Shown here: positions 1 to 10,293 of the stretch, one piece after another
Layout of the letters: every line of letters starts with the position of its first letter
How positions within the stretch are numbered: position 1 is the first letter of the stretch
Source of the DNA: Humidesulfovibrio sp.
GTDB taxonomy: Bacteria > Desulfobacterota > Desulfovibrionia > Desulfovibrionales > Desulfovibrionaceae
DNA length: 64,000 nucleotides
Direction of reading: 5' to 3'
Assembly (NCBI GenBank): GCA_031292175.1
Contig: JARLHQ010000008.1
Location: 1 to 64,000, forward strand
The notes under the pieces: model-generated
Told to the model about the DNA's origin: nothing
Database searches by the model: none
Seen by the model: the letters and a program-made list of their open reading frames with translations, nothing else
Translations under genes and position numbers: made by a program

Positions 1-37
1 CTCAAACGAAAGAGCCAGCGAGTTGCCACGCTGGCTC
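1..37 (-). terminator. Candidate terminator downstream of the diguanylate cyclase
   Basis: A 9-bp perfect stem (GAGCCAGCG / CGCTGGCTC, 12-37) is followed on the minus strand by a T-rich tail (TTTCGTTT). It lies about 100 bp past the stop codon of the GGDEF gene, in the right orientation to end that transcript. Confidence 0.55.
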
Positions 38-135
38 CACGAATACAACTTCTACAGAAATCACTCTGCGTTACAAAACAAACCGCCCATCAGCCGAGTC
101 GGTGAGGTTGTGAACAACGTCTTGCAACTCCACAG

Positions 136-1587
136 CTAGTCCGCCACGCACACGCGGTTGCGTCCGGCCAGTTTGGCCTCGTACAAGGCCTTGTCGGCCC
201 GGCCGACCAGGTTCTCCTCGGTTTCACCCGCCGAGAGCTGGGCCACCCCGAAGCTCAGCGTGACGCCATCCGGAGTCAGCGCACGCAACTCGGCGTCCGC
301 CTCCACGGCCTGGCGCAGCTTTTCCGCCAGGGCCCTGCCCGCCTGGGCATCGCAGTTCTTCAGGATCATGAGAAATTCCTCGCCGCCCCAGCGGCACACC
401 GTGTCCGAGGCCCGCAGGTTCTGGCGCAGGCACGCGGCCACGCATTTGAGCGCCCCGTCTCCCGCCAGGTGCCCGTGCCGGTCGTTGACGGCCTTGAAGT
501 AGTCGATGTCCGCCAGGAGGACGGCCAAGGGCTCTCCCGCGCGCTGGGCCAGGCTGATGGCCTGCTGGAACAGGACGTCCAGGGTCTGCCGGTTCAATAG
601 CCCGGTCAGCTTGTCCGTGGTGGCCATCTCCTCCACGCGGTTCTGATAACGGGTGAGGACCATGCCGGTGATGCACACGACCAGGAACGTGACGGCCAGG
701 CACACGGCCAAATTCACGTAGAGCGTGCGGCGGATGCCCGCAAGCGCCCTGTCCTCGGTCTTGTCCACGAACAGGAACCACTTGAGCTCCGGGATGTAGC
801 GCACGTTCAACAGGTGTGTCTGGCCGCCGCTCTCGTACTCGTACGAGCCGTTTTTTGTGCCCAGGAGGGCTGGGGCCTGGTCGCGCAGGCCCTCCATGAA
901 GTGGATGTTGGTCTCCCTTTGACCGTGGTCGGCGGAAAGCAGGATGCGCCCCTGGGCGTCCACGAAGGAGATGCGCCGGTCGAAGCGCTCCTGATACTTG
1001 GCGATGGCCGTGCGCACGGCCTCCACGGTGAGCCCCACTCCGGCGACGCCGAGGTAGCGGCCCTGGTAGTCGAGCACGCGGTAGTTGATGAAGATGGTCA
1101 AAAGGTCGTGGTTGGCCATGTCCTGGTCCACGTTGATCTCATACGGCTCTTTCATGCCGCGCACGCGGAAGTACCAGAGATCGCGGGGCTCAAGCGCGCT
1201 GATCTGCTTGAGCACGCCGGAGGGGTGGTAGTAGTTGTGTGTGGCGGCGGACACGAAGAAGCTGGTGAAGGCCCCGTAGCGGGCCATGATCTCCGCCAGA
1301 TAGCGGGTCACCTGGGTCTTGTCGTGCTCGCCGCTCAGCGTCCAGTCGCGCAGGAAGGTGTCGTTGCCCATCATGGAGGCCACATAGATCGGCCGCACCA
1401 GGTCTTTTAGGATCTCGGAGTACACGGTGTCCGAGGTCAGGGGCAATTCCTGGGTGAGGATGGAGTCGCGGATGGCCTGGCGCGACACCTGGTAGCTCAC
1501 CAGGGTGGTGCCAAGGAAGCCGAGCGCCAGAACCAGCGTCACCAAAAGCAGGACCGGACGTTTTCGGGGCAGGGCGATACGGAACAT
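136..1587 (-). CDS. Membrane diguanylate cyclase with periplasmic Cache-like sensor
   Basis: This 483-aa inner-membrane protein should make cyclic di-GMP from two GTP. A first TM segment near residues 12-32 is followed by a periplasmic region of about 250 residues that looks like a double-Cache ligand sensor, then a second TM near 285-312. The C-terminal GGDEF domain (about 325-480) carries TTDKLTGLLNR at its entry and an intact RWGGEEF active-site loop, so cyclase activity is expected. No EAL or REC domain is present. The start is an ATG with a modest purine-rich stretch upstream. It runs on the same strand as glmS, but a hairpin separates the two, so it may be a separate transcript. The ligand cannot be told from sequence. 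Confidence 0.92.
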   Translation of the reverse strand: MFRIALPRKRPVLLLVTLVLALGFLGTTLVSYQVSRQAIRDSILTQELPLTSDTVYSEILKDLVRPIYVASMMGNDTFLRDWTLSGEHDKTQVTRYLAEIMARYGAFTSFFVSAATHNYYHPSGVLKQISALEPRDLWYFRVRGMKEPYEINVDQDMANHDLLTIFINYRVLDYQGRYLGVAGVGLTVEAVRTAIAKYQERFDRRISFVDAQGRILLSADHGQRETNIHFMEGLRDQAPALLGTKNGSYEYESGGQTHLLNVRYIPELKWFLFVDKTEDRALAGIRRTLYVNLAVCLAVTFLVVCITGMVLTRYQNRVEEMATTDKLTGLLNRQTLDVLFQQAISLAQRAGEPLAVLLADIDYFKAVNDRHGHLAGDGALKCVAACLRQNLRASDTVCRWGGEEFLMILKNCDAQAGRALAEKLRQAVEADAELRALTPDGVTLSFGVAQLSAGETEENLVGRADKALYEAKLAGRNRVCVAD

Positions 1588-1611
1588 GGCATTGCCTGCT
1601 TCCCGCCAGAA

Positions 1612-1639
1612 GCTGGCCGGGCGCTATGCCCCGGCCAGC
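1612..1639. terminator. Strong hairpin between glmS and the GGDEF gene
   Basis: A 10-bp perfect inverted repeat (GCTGGCCGGG / CCCGGCCAGC) sits 12 bp after the glmS stop codon. It has no clear T-tract on the minus strand, so it may be a weak terminator or an RNA-stabilising stem rather than a classical intrinsic terminator. Confidence 0.4.
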
Positions 1640-1651
1640 CTGACGGCGGGG

Positions 1652-3478
<1,827 letters not shown>

Positions 3479-3505
3479 GGGGGACCTCCGTAGACGGCAG
3501 GGGGG

Positions 3506-4144
3506 TTAGGATTGTTTCGAAGCGCGGGCCCAGAAGTCCGGCCAGGCCTCAAGCAGCGCGCGCAGGGCATGTCCCCGGTGCGAGCGCGCGTTCTTTTCTT
3601 CCCGCGAGAGTTCGGCCGCGCTGCGGCCCAGCTCCGGGTCCAGGAATAGCGGATCGTAGCCGAAGCCGGCGCTGCCGCGCGGCGCGTCGAGCACGCGTCC
3701 TTCCCAGCGGCCTTCGGCGAAAATTTCCGCGCCGTTTGGCGCAATGGCCGCGACCAAACTGACGAAGCGGCAGTTCCGCTTGGCTTCGGGCACGTCCTGC
3801 ATGACGTCCAGCAGCTTCTGGTTGTTGCGCGCGTCCGTGGCGCCGGGATCGGAATAGCGGGCGGAGTAGACGCCGGGCGCTCCGCCCAGGGCTTCGACCA
3901 CGAGGCCGGAGTCGTCGGCCAGGGCGACGAGCTTCGTGGCCTGGGCCACGGTGCGGGCCTTGAGCGCCGCGTTTTCGGCAAAGGTCGTCCCGGTCTCCTC
4001 GATCTCCCCGATCTCCGGGAAGTCGTCCAGACCCAGCACGGTGAGACCGAATCCGGTCAGCAGGTCGTTGAGTTCCTTTATCTTGCCCGTGTTCCGGGTG
4101 GCCAGGACGATGCGTTTCTCCAAGGGCTCTTTGGCGATGCTCAT
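3506..4144 (-). CDS. rdgB: RdgB/HAM1-type non-canonical purine NTP pyrophosphatase
   Basis: This enzyme removes ITP, dITP and XTP from the nucleotide pool by hydrolysis to the monophosphate. The family signature LATRNTGKIKEL is at the N-terminus, with ADDSGLVVEALGG and SAGFGYDPLF in the order expected for Ham1 proteins. The ORF track begins 12 codons further up, but the ATG at 4144 (MSIAKEP) fits the family better and lies just after the upstream kinase stop codon. The resulting 212 aa is a little longer than the roughly 200 aa common in the family because of a C-terminal extension. It follows the sensor kinase gene by 10 bp and precedes glmS by 27 bp, suggesting one minus-strand transcript. 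Confidence 0.94.
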   Translation of the reverse strand: MSIAKEPLEKRIVLATRNTGKIKELNDLLTGFGLTVLGLDDFPEIGEIEETGTTFAENAALKARTVAQATKLVALADDSGLVVEALGGAPGVYSARYSDPGATDARNNQKLLDVMQDVPEAKRNCRFVSLVAAIAPNGAEIFAEGRWEGRVLDAPRGSAGFGYDPLFLDPELGRSAAELSREEKNARSHRGHALRALLEAWPDFWARASKQS

Positions 4145-4154
4145 GGAGCCTAGT

Positions 4155-5633
4155 CTACCTGTCCGGTTCGGGTTTCGCAACCGCCAGTTGCGGGGGCAGG
4201 CGCAGGATCACGCGGGTGCCCTCGCCCGGGATGCTGACCAGCTCCAGGGTGCCGCCCATGTCATCCAGGATCTTCTTGATCATGGCGAGCCCCAGGCCGG
4301 AGCCTCGGCCCTTGGTGCTGAAGAAGGGACTGAAGACCCTGTCGCGGATGTCCGGGGCGATGCCCGTGCCCGAGTCCTCGACCTCCAGGATGACGTGGGC
4401 CGGGCCCAGGCCAGTGCGCACGTTGAGCGTCCCGCCGCTGGGCATGGCCTCCACGGCGTTCTTGACCAGATTGATGAGGCACTGCTTGATGAGCTCGGGG
4501 TCGGCCTTGATCTTGGGCAGTTCCTCGCTCAGGTGCAGCACGGTTTCGATGCCCTGCCCCTCGCAGGCCATGCCCATGAGCTCCATGGTGTCGCGCACGA
4601 TCTGGTTGAGGTCCGCGTGTCCACTGCCGGGGGCCACAGGCTTGGCGAAGGTCAGAATGCTCTTCAGGATGCTGTCCAGGCGTTTGGATTCCTCGATAAT
4701 GATCTCGATCTTCTCGCGTGCGGCGGGTTCACTCACGGTGCGCAGGAGCTGGTGGGCGAAGCCGCCGATGGCGAAGAGCGGGTTTCTGATCTCGTGCGCA
4801 ATGTAGGTGCTCATCTCGCCGATGGAGGCCAGCCGCTCGGACTGCTGGAGCCGCTGTTCCATCTGGGTGCGGCTTGTGATGTCGCGGCGGATGCACAGAA
4901 AACTCGCGGGGGCGCCGTCGGTGTCCTGGATGGGGTAGACATACTCGCGCGTGTAGTGCAGCCCACCTTCCGTGTCCACGTGGGCCAGGGTGGCCTCCGC
5001 GCTTTCGCCTGTGGCCAGCGCGTGCTCCAGGGGGTGCAGGGTCTCGGCGTTGTTGCCCAGGCCCTCCGGCAGGCGGAAGAACTCGCGCAGATGCTGGCCC
5101 ATGATTTCCCCCTTTTGCAGGCCCTGGGCCTCCAGCACGGCCTTGTTGCAGTCGAGCACCAGTCCCTGGCCGTCCACCAGGGCGATCTCCTCGCGCAGTT
5201 GGTCGATGATGCCCTTGACCAGACTCTGGCTTTGCAGCAGATCGAGCTTGCAGGCCACCCACATCTGGTCCGAGGACAACAGCCGCACGAAGAAGCTGGC
5301 GGCGGAGCGCTCCACGAGGCCCACGCTCGCGGGCAGCTCCTGGCGCAGTCCGGTGAGCAGGGCGGGGCGTCCCGTGGTCTCTATGACCAGGGTGATGTCT
5401 GGATGTGCGGCGAGCATCTCGCGCCAGCCCGGGTAGACGGGCAGATCAAGCCCGGGCGGCGCGCCTCCGCCGGTCTGGGCCTCGTCGTGCAGGGCCAGAG
5501 CCTGGAGTCCCAATTGCCCGATGATCCGCTCATTGCCGAACGAGGCGAAAAGTTCCCAGAAAGGCACAAGGGATGACTTGTCGCCTATGAGGCCGATGCG
5601 GTATTGCTTCTTCGCCCGCAAGGATTCCACCAT
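4155..5633 (-). CDS. Sensor histidine kinase with Rossmann-like N-terminal domain and PAS
   Basis: A 492-aa soluble histidine kinase with no TM segment. Residues 1 to about 120 look like a nucleotide-binding fold (RIGLIGDKSSL start, later DITLVIETTG), reminiscent of the NAD/CoA-binding half of dehydrogenases; this is inference from pattern. A PAS domain follows (about 140-265), then a HisKA segment with the phospho-acceptor in AHEIRNPLFAIGG, and a HATPase with N-box NLVKNAVEA and G-boxes DSGTGIA and GRGSGLGLA. There is no receiver domain or adjacent response regulator, so it is an orphan kinase. The ATG has a strong AAAGGAGG upstream. It is divergent from rimO across about 125 bp. Confidence 0.9.
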   Translation of the reverse strand: MVESLRAKKQYRIGLIGDKSSLVPFWELFASFGNERIIGQLGLQALALHDEAQTGGGAPPGLDLPVYPGWREMLAAHPDITLVIETTGRPALLTGLRQELPASVGLVERSAASFFVRLLSSDQMWVACKLDLLQSQSLVKGIIDQLREEIALVDGQGLVLDCNKAVLEAQGLQKGEIMGQHLREFFRLPEGLGNNAETLHPLEHALATGESAEATLAHVDTEGGLHYTREYVYPIQDTDGAPASFLCIRRDITSRTQMEQRLQQSERLASIGEMSTYIAHEIRNPLFAIGGFAHQLLRTVSEPAAREKIEIIIEESKRLDSILKSILTFAKPVAPGSGHADLNQIVRDTMELMGMACEGQGIETVLHLSEELPKIKADPELIKQCLINLVKNAVEAMPSGGTLNVRTGLGPAHVILEVEDSGTGIAPDIRDRVFSPFFSTKGRGSGLGLAMIKKILDDMGGTLELVSIPGEGTRVILRLPPQLAVAKPEPDR

Positions 5634-5687
5634 GCGCGGGCCTCCTTTCGCGCCGGGGGGACGCGCCGTGAGGATAACCTGATACGT

Positions 5688-5693
5688 TATACT
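5688..5693 (+). promoter_or_regulatory. Candidate -10 element upstream of rimO
   Basis: TATACT lies 65 bp before the rimO ATG in the divergent gap. No convincing -35 is seen at 16-18 bp, so this is only a candidate. Confidence 0.3.
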
Positions 5694-5758
5694 ACACGAG
5701 TCCGGGCAAAGCGCAACAACCTCCCAAGAATGTCCCTACACCTATCGAGGAGAATCAT

Positions 5759-7063
5759 ATGCCGTCGACCCGCGTCCACACCATCAGCCTGGGCTGTCCC
5801 AAAAACCGCGTGGACACGGAACGGATGCTGGGCGTTCTCGGGCGCGGCCTCGTTCCCGTGGACAGCGTGGCCGAGGCCGATCTGGTGTTGGTGAACACCT
5901 GCGGGTTCATCCGCCCGGCCGTGGAGGAGAGCGTGGACACCGTGCTCTCCGTCATCCGCGAGGCCGAGGGCGCGGCGAAAAAACCCGTCGTCGCCGTCAC
6001 CGGCTGCATGGTGAGCCGCTACGGAGCGGCGGACCTGGCGGCGGACCTGCCGGAGGTGGACCTGTGGCTCTCCACGCGGGAGCTGGACCACTGGCCCGCC
6101 CTGGTTGGCGCGGCCCTGGGCAAAAAGAACCTCGACACCATGGGACCGCGCCGGCTGAGCACCGCGCCGGGCTTCGCCTACCTCAAGATCAGCGAGGGCT
6201 GCTCGCACAAGTGCGCCTTCTGCACCATCCCGAGCATCCGCGGCAAGCACGTGAGCCGAGGGCTGGACGAGCTGGAGCGCGAGGCGCGCCTGCTTGTGGA
6301 GCAGGGCGGGGTGCCGGAATTGGTGCTGGTGGGCCAGGACGTGACCAGCTACGGCCACGACCTGGGGCTCACGGACGGGCTCAAGCACCTGCTGGACCGG
6401 CTCATGCCCATCAAAGGGCTCAAGTGGCTCAGGCTCATGTACCTGTATCCCGCCGGGCTCACGGACGGGCTTTTGAAGCATCTTGCTGGCCTCGGCCGGC
6501 CGCTGCTGCCCTATTTCGACATCCCGCTGCAGCACGCCCATCCGGAGATCCTGGCCGCCATGGGCCGGCCTTTCGCCCAGGATCCCTCGCTGGTCATCGA
6601 CCGCGTGCGCGCGCACTTTCCGGAGGCCGCCCTGCGCACCAGCCTCATCGTGGGCTTTCCCGGCGAGACGGACAAGCACTTCAAAGCGCTCAAGGGCTTC
6701 GTGGAGCGCTCCCGCTTCACCAATCTTGGCGTCTTCCCCTACCATCAGGAGGAGGGCACCAAGGCCGCGGACCTGCCCGGACAGGTGCCGCAGGGCACCA
6801 AGACCCGACGCCGCAATTCCCTGATGAAGCTGCAGGAGGAGATCAGCCGCGAGCGGCTGGAGGCGCTCATCGGCACCCGGCAGGAGGTGCTGGTGGAGGA
6901 GGAGAGTCCGGAGTGGCCCGGCCTGCACGTGGGCCGCGTCTGGTTCCAGGCCCCGGAGGTGGACGGCGTGACCTACGTGAGCGGCCCCAAGGTCAAACCG
7001 GGGCGCATGGTCCTGGCCGACATCGAGCAGGCCAAAAGCTACGACCTGGTGGCGCTGGCGTAA
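5759..7063 (+). CDS. rimO: Ribosomal protein S12 methylthiotransferase
   Basis: RimO is a radical SAM enzyme that places a methylthio group on a conserved aspartate of ribosomal protein S12. The 434-aa length is normal. The N-terminal UPF0004 domain starts with HTISLGCPKNRVDTE and supplies cluster cysteines (GCPKN, NTCGF, GCM). The radical SAM motif is in GCSHKCAFCTIPSIRG, and a C-terminal TRAM domain ends the protein. SIRGKHVSR favours RimO over MiaB. The ATG is preceded by GAGGAG at good spacing. It is divergently transcribed from the PAS kinase. Confidence 0.96.
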   Translation: MPSTRVHTISLGCPKNRVDTERMLGVLGRGLVPVDSVAEADLVLVNTCGFIRPAVEESVDTVLSVIREAEGAAKKPVVAVTGCMVSRYGAADLAADLPEVDLWLSTRELDHWPALVGAALGKKNLDTMGPRRLSTAPGFAYLKISEGCSHKCAFCTIPSIRGKHVSRGLDELEREARLLVEQGGVPELVLVGQDVTSYGHDLGLTDGLKHLLDRLMPIKGLKWLRLMYLYPAGLTDGLLKHLAGLGRPLLPYFDIPLQHAHPEILAAMGRPFAQDPSLVIDRVRAHFPEAALRTSLIVGFPGETDKHFKALKGFVERSRFTNLGVFPYHQEEGTKAADLPGQVPQGTKTRRRNSLMKLQEEISRERLEALIGTRQEVLVEEESPEWPGLHVGRVWFQAPEVDGVTYVSGPKVKPGRMVLADIEQAKSYDLVALA

Positions 7064-7125
7064 GCCGCCATCTCCCTGTTGCGCAGCACTGTGGCGCGGG
7101 CAGATGCAATGAGTCTGGAAGGCCA

Positions 7126-7422
7126 TCAGCGCATGGCGCGCTTGAAGACATAAGCCAGCTCGAAGATCTCCTCGCCCACGCGCAGACTCTCGGCGATGCC
7201 GCGCGAGTAGATGAAGTCCGGCCCGCGCAGATTCACGAAGATGTCCAGGTCCTGGAGGAAGCGCAGGGCGCGCCCCTCGCTCTCCGCGTCGGCCGCGCTG
7301 CCGTCGCCGCCTGCCCCCTGCATGTGCTCAGTCAGGGCTTCATCTATCTTCCGGCGCAGGACGGGACGTTCGTCCTCGCGCAACAAGTCCATCAGTTTTG
7401 CCAGAAGCGCTTCTCGTTCCAT
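7126..7422 (-). CDS. Small conserved-looking cytoplasmic protein
   Basis: A 98-aa acidic, helical protein with no signal peptide, TM segment or recognised motif. The ATG at 7422 (MEREALLAK) is preferred over the longer ORF-track start because GGAGAG sits 7 bp upstream, while the extra upstream residues are Arg/Pro-rich and look like noise. It lies downstream of the haem-sensor kinase on the same strand after about 110 bp. I do not recognise the family. The LxDLDIFVNLRG and YSRGIAESLRVGEEIFELAY stretches look protein-like and could anchor a homology search. Confidence 0.7.
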   Translation of the reverse strand: MEREALLAKLMDLLREDERPVLRRKIDEALTEHMQGAGGDGSAADAESEGRALRFLQDLDIFVNLRGPDFIYSRGIAESLRVGEEIFELAYVFKRAMR

Positions 7423-7534
7423 ACTTCTCTCCGCGAATCTTGGTTTGTCCGGTGGTTCCGCACATGTGTTCCAACGCCTTCGACAAAAAGTGCGCTGGCG
7501 TTTCCGTAAATATCGCCCCGCGCCGCGCGCGTGT

Positions 7535-9988
7535 TCATGCGCGCGCCCCACGCGCAGCAGCCCGCGCGGCAGAGGACTCTCCCAAAACATGGGAGGGCGC
7601 GGCTGGAAAGGTCAAGAGGAAAGTGGCCCCGTCTCCACCCAGCACCTCCACCACGCCGTTCAGTTCGCGCATGAGCTCATGCACCACGGTGAGCCCGAGG
7701 CCGGTGCCTTTGCCGATCTCCTTGGTGGTGAAGAACGGGTCGAAGATCTGGCCCAGGTTTTCGGGGGGGATGCCCGGTCCGTTGTCCGCCACGCGCAGAC
7801 GCACGCTTTTGCCATCCGCGCCCGCCTCGGTGCCCACGCGGATGCGTCCGTTTCCCGGGGGCGCGGCGTCGAAGGCGTTCACCAGCAGGTTGGTCAGGAT
7901 CTGCTCCAGGGTCGAGACGCTGGCGGTGACGCGCGGCAGGCCCTCGGCCAGGTCTAAGGTCAGCGCCACACCGTTCTTGTCCGCCTGCGGGCGGAAGATC
8001 CGCGTCAGGTCGCGCGCCACGGCGTTCAGGTCGCTGGGGCCCGTGCCGGAAGCGTCGGCCCGCGCCAGGCCCAGCAGGTCCCGCAGCACCTTCTGAGCCA
8101 CCTTCGTGTGGCGCACGATGACCTCAAGGTCCTCCTGGGCCTGGCTGTCCTGCTGGCTCTTTTGCAGCAGTTGGGCGTAGCAGCTGATGACGCCGAGGGG
8201 GTTGTTGATTTCGTGCGCCAGGCCAGCGGCCAGCTTGCCCAGGGCGGCCAGCTTTTCGCTCTGCTGCATCTGGGCGCGCAGACGTTTCTCCGCAGTGGTG
8301 TCGTGGATATAGACCACGGCCCGGCCCATGCCGCCGCCGTCGCTTAAAGGGTACACGCTCACGGTCAGGGTGCGCGGTCCGGTCAGTTCGAACTCCAGGC
8401 TGGAGGGCGCGGCGCCACTGATGGCCGCGGCCAGGGTGCCATCCTCCACCGCCGGTGCGGAGATGCTGGCGAACCAGGTTTCGATGCGCGAACCGGGACG
8501 GATGCCTTCGGCCAGGGCGCGGGCCGAGGAATTGGCCAGCACCACGGCTCCGCTTTCGTCCACCAGGAGCAACGGGTCGGAGATGCCCTCGAAGATTCGC
8601 TCCAGCAGCCGGTTCTGGCGCAGGAGCGCGTCGATGGCCTCCAGGTTTTCAATGGCGATGCCGAGCTGCTGCCCAAGGGCAAGGAGCACCTCCGGCGCGA
8701 CCTCAGGCCTGTGGCTGTTTTCCCAGAACAGGCCCATGAGGCCCCGGTTGGAGTCCGAGGTGCTCACGGGCACGAAGACGCGGTCGGCCTCTATGCGCAC
8801 GCGGCCCGCATTCGCCACCACCACCCAGTCCTTGGGCATGAGGGCTTGGCAGTCCGGGCCGGGCCAGGCGTATTGCTGGCGGCCCAGGGGCGCGCAGAGG
8901 TAGGCCGCCCGCGTGGCGCCGAACCGCTCCGCGATGCGTGGCAGGGCGCTCTCCAGAAGCTCTGCGTGATCCTGGCTGCGGTTCAGGTCGCCCAAAAGCT
9001 CCACGAACAGGCGTACGTCGGTCCTGTGCTCCGCCGCCTCCAGACCCAGGTCCGCCGTGCGGTCGCGGACCTTCTCCTCCAGGTTGGCGGCGTAGTCCTC
9101 CAGTTGGCTTCTGGCCTCGCGCAGGTGGGCGGCAAAGGCCCCGAAGGCCTCCAGCAGCGAGTTGATCTCGTCGCCCTTGTCCAGGTGGTCCAGTATGCCC
9201 TGATCCTTGGGGCTGTTGAAATTTTCGCGGAAGATGGCGGAGAGCCGCCGCAGGTTCGTCACCACCAGGCGGTTGAAGAAAATCATGATGAGCAGGAACA
9301 CGCCCGCGGCCACGGCGAAAAAAAAGCCGCCGAACAGGACAATGGACCGCCGGATGTGCTGGACGCTCTTGTCCACAGGCATGCCCACGAAATCGAGTCC
9401 GGCCAGTTCGCCCACTTTGCGGCCAAAACCGCGCGTCGCGCCGTAGCGTTCAATGAGCACGCGGGGCGCGTCCTTGGGGTCGCCGTGGCAGGCCATGCAC
9501 TCCTGCTCGAAATGCACAGGCCGGGCCATGACAAAGCACTCCACCCCGCCGATGGTCCGGTAGCCGTGGTATTTTGGAGACTCCGGGTGGCTCTGGAAGT
9601 AGCGGATAAGCCCGCGCTCCATTTCATTGGCCAAGGAAGCCGGGTTGCGGGGCGAGAGCGCCACGCGGCGGTACAGGTACTGGTCGCGCTGGGCGTTCAG
9701 GTCCACCAGCACCTCGCGCGTGACGAACGAGGTGCTCATGGCCTCCAGCAGGAATTGGTCCGGCGGCAGGGCCTGGCGCAGCGTGGGCCGCAGAACCATG
9801 CGCACGTAGTTCTGCACGGAGGACAGGTGCGAGAACACGAGTTCGGCTTTGGCCTCGGCCTCGATGTGCAGCATTTCGCGCAGGTGTATGTGGAGGGAAA
9901 CGAGAAAAATGCCTCCAAGCAGGAGGAAGATGCCCGCCAGGCCCAGAAGAAACTTGTTTTGGAGCTTGTCAGGGAGAGGGTGCGACAT
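7535..9988 (-). CDS. Haem-binding (Tll0287/DUF3365-like) PAS sensor histidine kinase
   Basis: A membrane sensor kinase of 817 aa from the ATG at 9988; the ORF-track start adds 46 Pro/Arg-rich residues that look spurious. A TM near residues 9-31 is followed by a periplasmic domain of about 200 residues with a c-type haem motif CMACH, typical of the DUF3365/Tll0287-like family, so it may sense redox state, NO or a similar ligand. A second TM (about 225-248) leads to HAMP, a GAF-like region, a PAS domain, HisKA (AHEINNPLGVIS) and HATPase (NLLVNAFDA, DNGPGIP, GTGLGLTV). It lies just downstream of the tiny membrane protein and the UPF0324 transporter on the same strand, which suggests a linked function. 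No partner response regulator is adjacent. Confidence 0.92.
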   Translation of the reverse strand: MSHPLPDKLQNKFLLGLAGIFLLLGGIFLVSLHIHLREMLHIEAEAKAELVFSHLSSVQNYVRMVLRPTLRQALPPDQFLLEAMSTSFVTREVLVDLNAQRDQYLYRRVALSPRNPASLANEMERGLIRYFQSHPESPKYHGYRTIGGVECFVMARPVHFEQECMACHGDPKDAPRVLIERYGATRGFGRKVGELAGLDFVGMPVDKSVQHIRRSIVLFGGFFFAVAAGVFLLIMIFFNRLVVTNLRRLSAIFRENFNSPKDQGILDHLDKGDEINSLLEAFGAFAAHLREARSQLEDYAANLEEKVRDRTADLGLEAAEHRTDVRLFVELLGDLNRSQDHAELLESALPRIAERFGATRAAYLCAPLGRQQYAWPGPDCQALMPKDWVVVANAGRVRIEADRVFVPVSTSDSNRGLMGLFWENSHRPEVAPEVLLALGQQLGIAIENLEAIDALLRQNRLLERIFEGISDPLLLVDESGAVVLANSSARALAEGIRPGSRIETWFASISAPAVEDGTLAAAISGAAPSSLEFELTGPRTLTVSVYPLSDGGGMGRAVVYIHDTTAEKRLRAQMQQSEKLAALGKLAAGLAHEINNPLGVISCYAQLLQKSQQDSQAQEDLEVIVRHTKVAQKVLRDLLGLARADASGTGPSDLNAVARDLTRIFRPQADKNGVALTLDLAEGLPRVTASVSTLEQILTNLLVNAFDAAPPGNGRIRVGTEAGADGKSVRLRVADNGPGIPPENLGQIFDPFFTTKEIGKGTGLGLTVVHELMRELNGVVEVLGGDGATFLLTFPAAPSHVLGESSAARAAARGARA

Positions 9989-10083
9989 GCTGCTGGGTCC
10001 TGGTTGGGCCCGCCGCGCCGGGGCCGGGGCACGGCGGGCATGGCCCGGGCCGGGGCACTCGCCCGGCCCGGGTGGACGATGGA

Positions 10084-10254
10084 CTAGACGCCGTGAGCGA
10101 CGGGGAAGAAGGTTGTGCTGACCCAATAGAGCAGCACCAGGGAGACGACGCCGATGCCGATGCTCCAGACGATGAGCTTCTTCTCAATGTCATTGAGGGG
10201 CTCGTACTCCATCTTTTGCATCTCTTCCGCGATCTTGTTTTCCTCAAGCTGCAT
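10084..10254 (-). CDS. 56-aa single-pass membrane protein paired with the transporter
   Basis: This gene is missing from the ORF track. It reads MQLEENKIAEEMQKMEYEPL and continues to one hydrophobic helix (about residues 29-47, VWSIGIGVVSLVLLYWV), then a short tail ending in TAG. AAGGAG sits 7 bp before the ATG. It starts about 40 bp after the transporter gene on the same strand, so co-translation as a small accessory subunit or stabiliser of the transporter is likely by inference. The charged N-terminus followed by one helix fits an N-in orientation. I know of no named family. Confidence 0.72.
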   Translation of the reverse strand: MQLEENKIAEEMQKMEYEPLNDIEKKLIVWSIGIGVVSLVLLYWVSTTFFPVAHGV

Positions 10255-10293
10255 TATAGTGCTCCTTTTCGTTTTGCGCGGCGTTTTGCATTC

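Noticed and set aside
8711-10087. 458-aa plus-strand ORF opposite the haem sensor kinase
   Set aside because: Same shadow pattern; the minus strand has TM, haem, PAS and kinase motifs in order.
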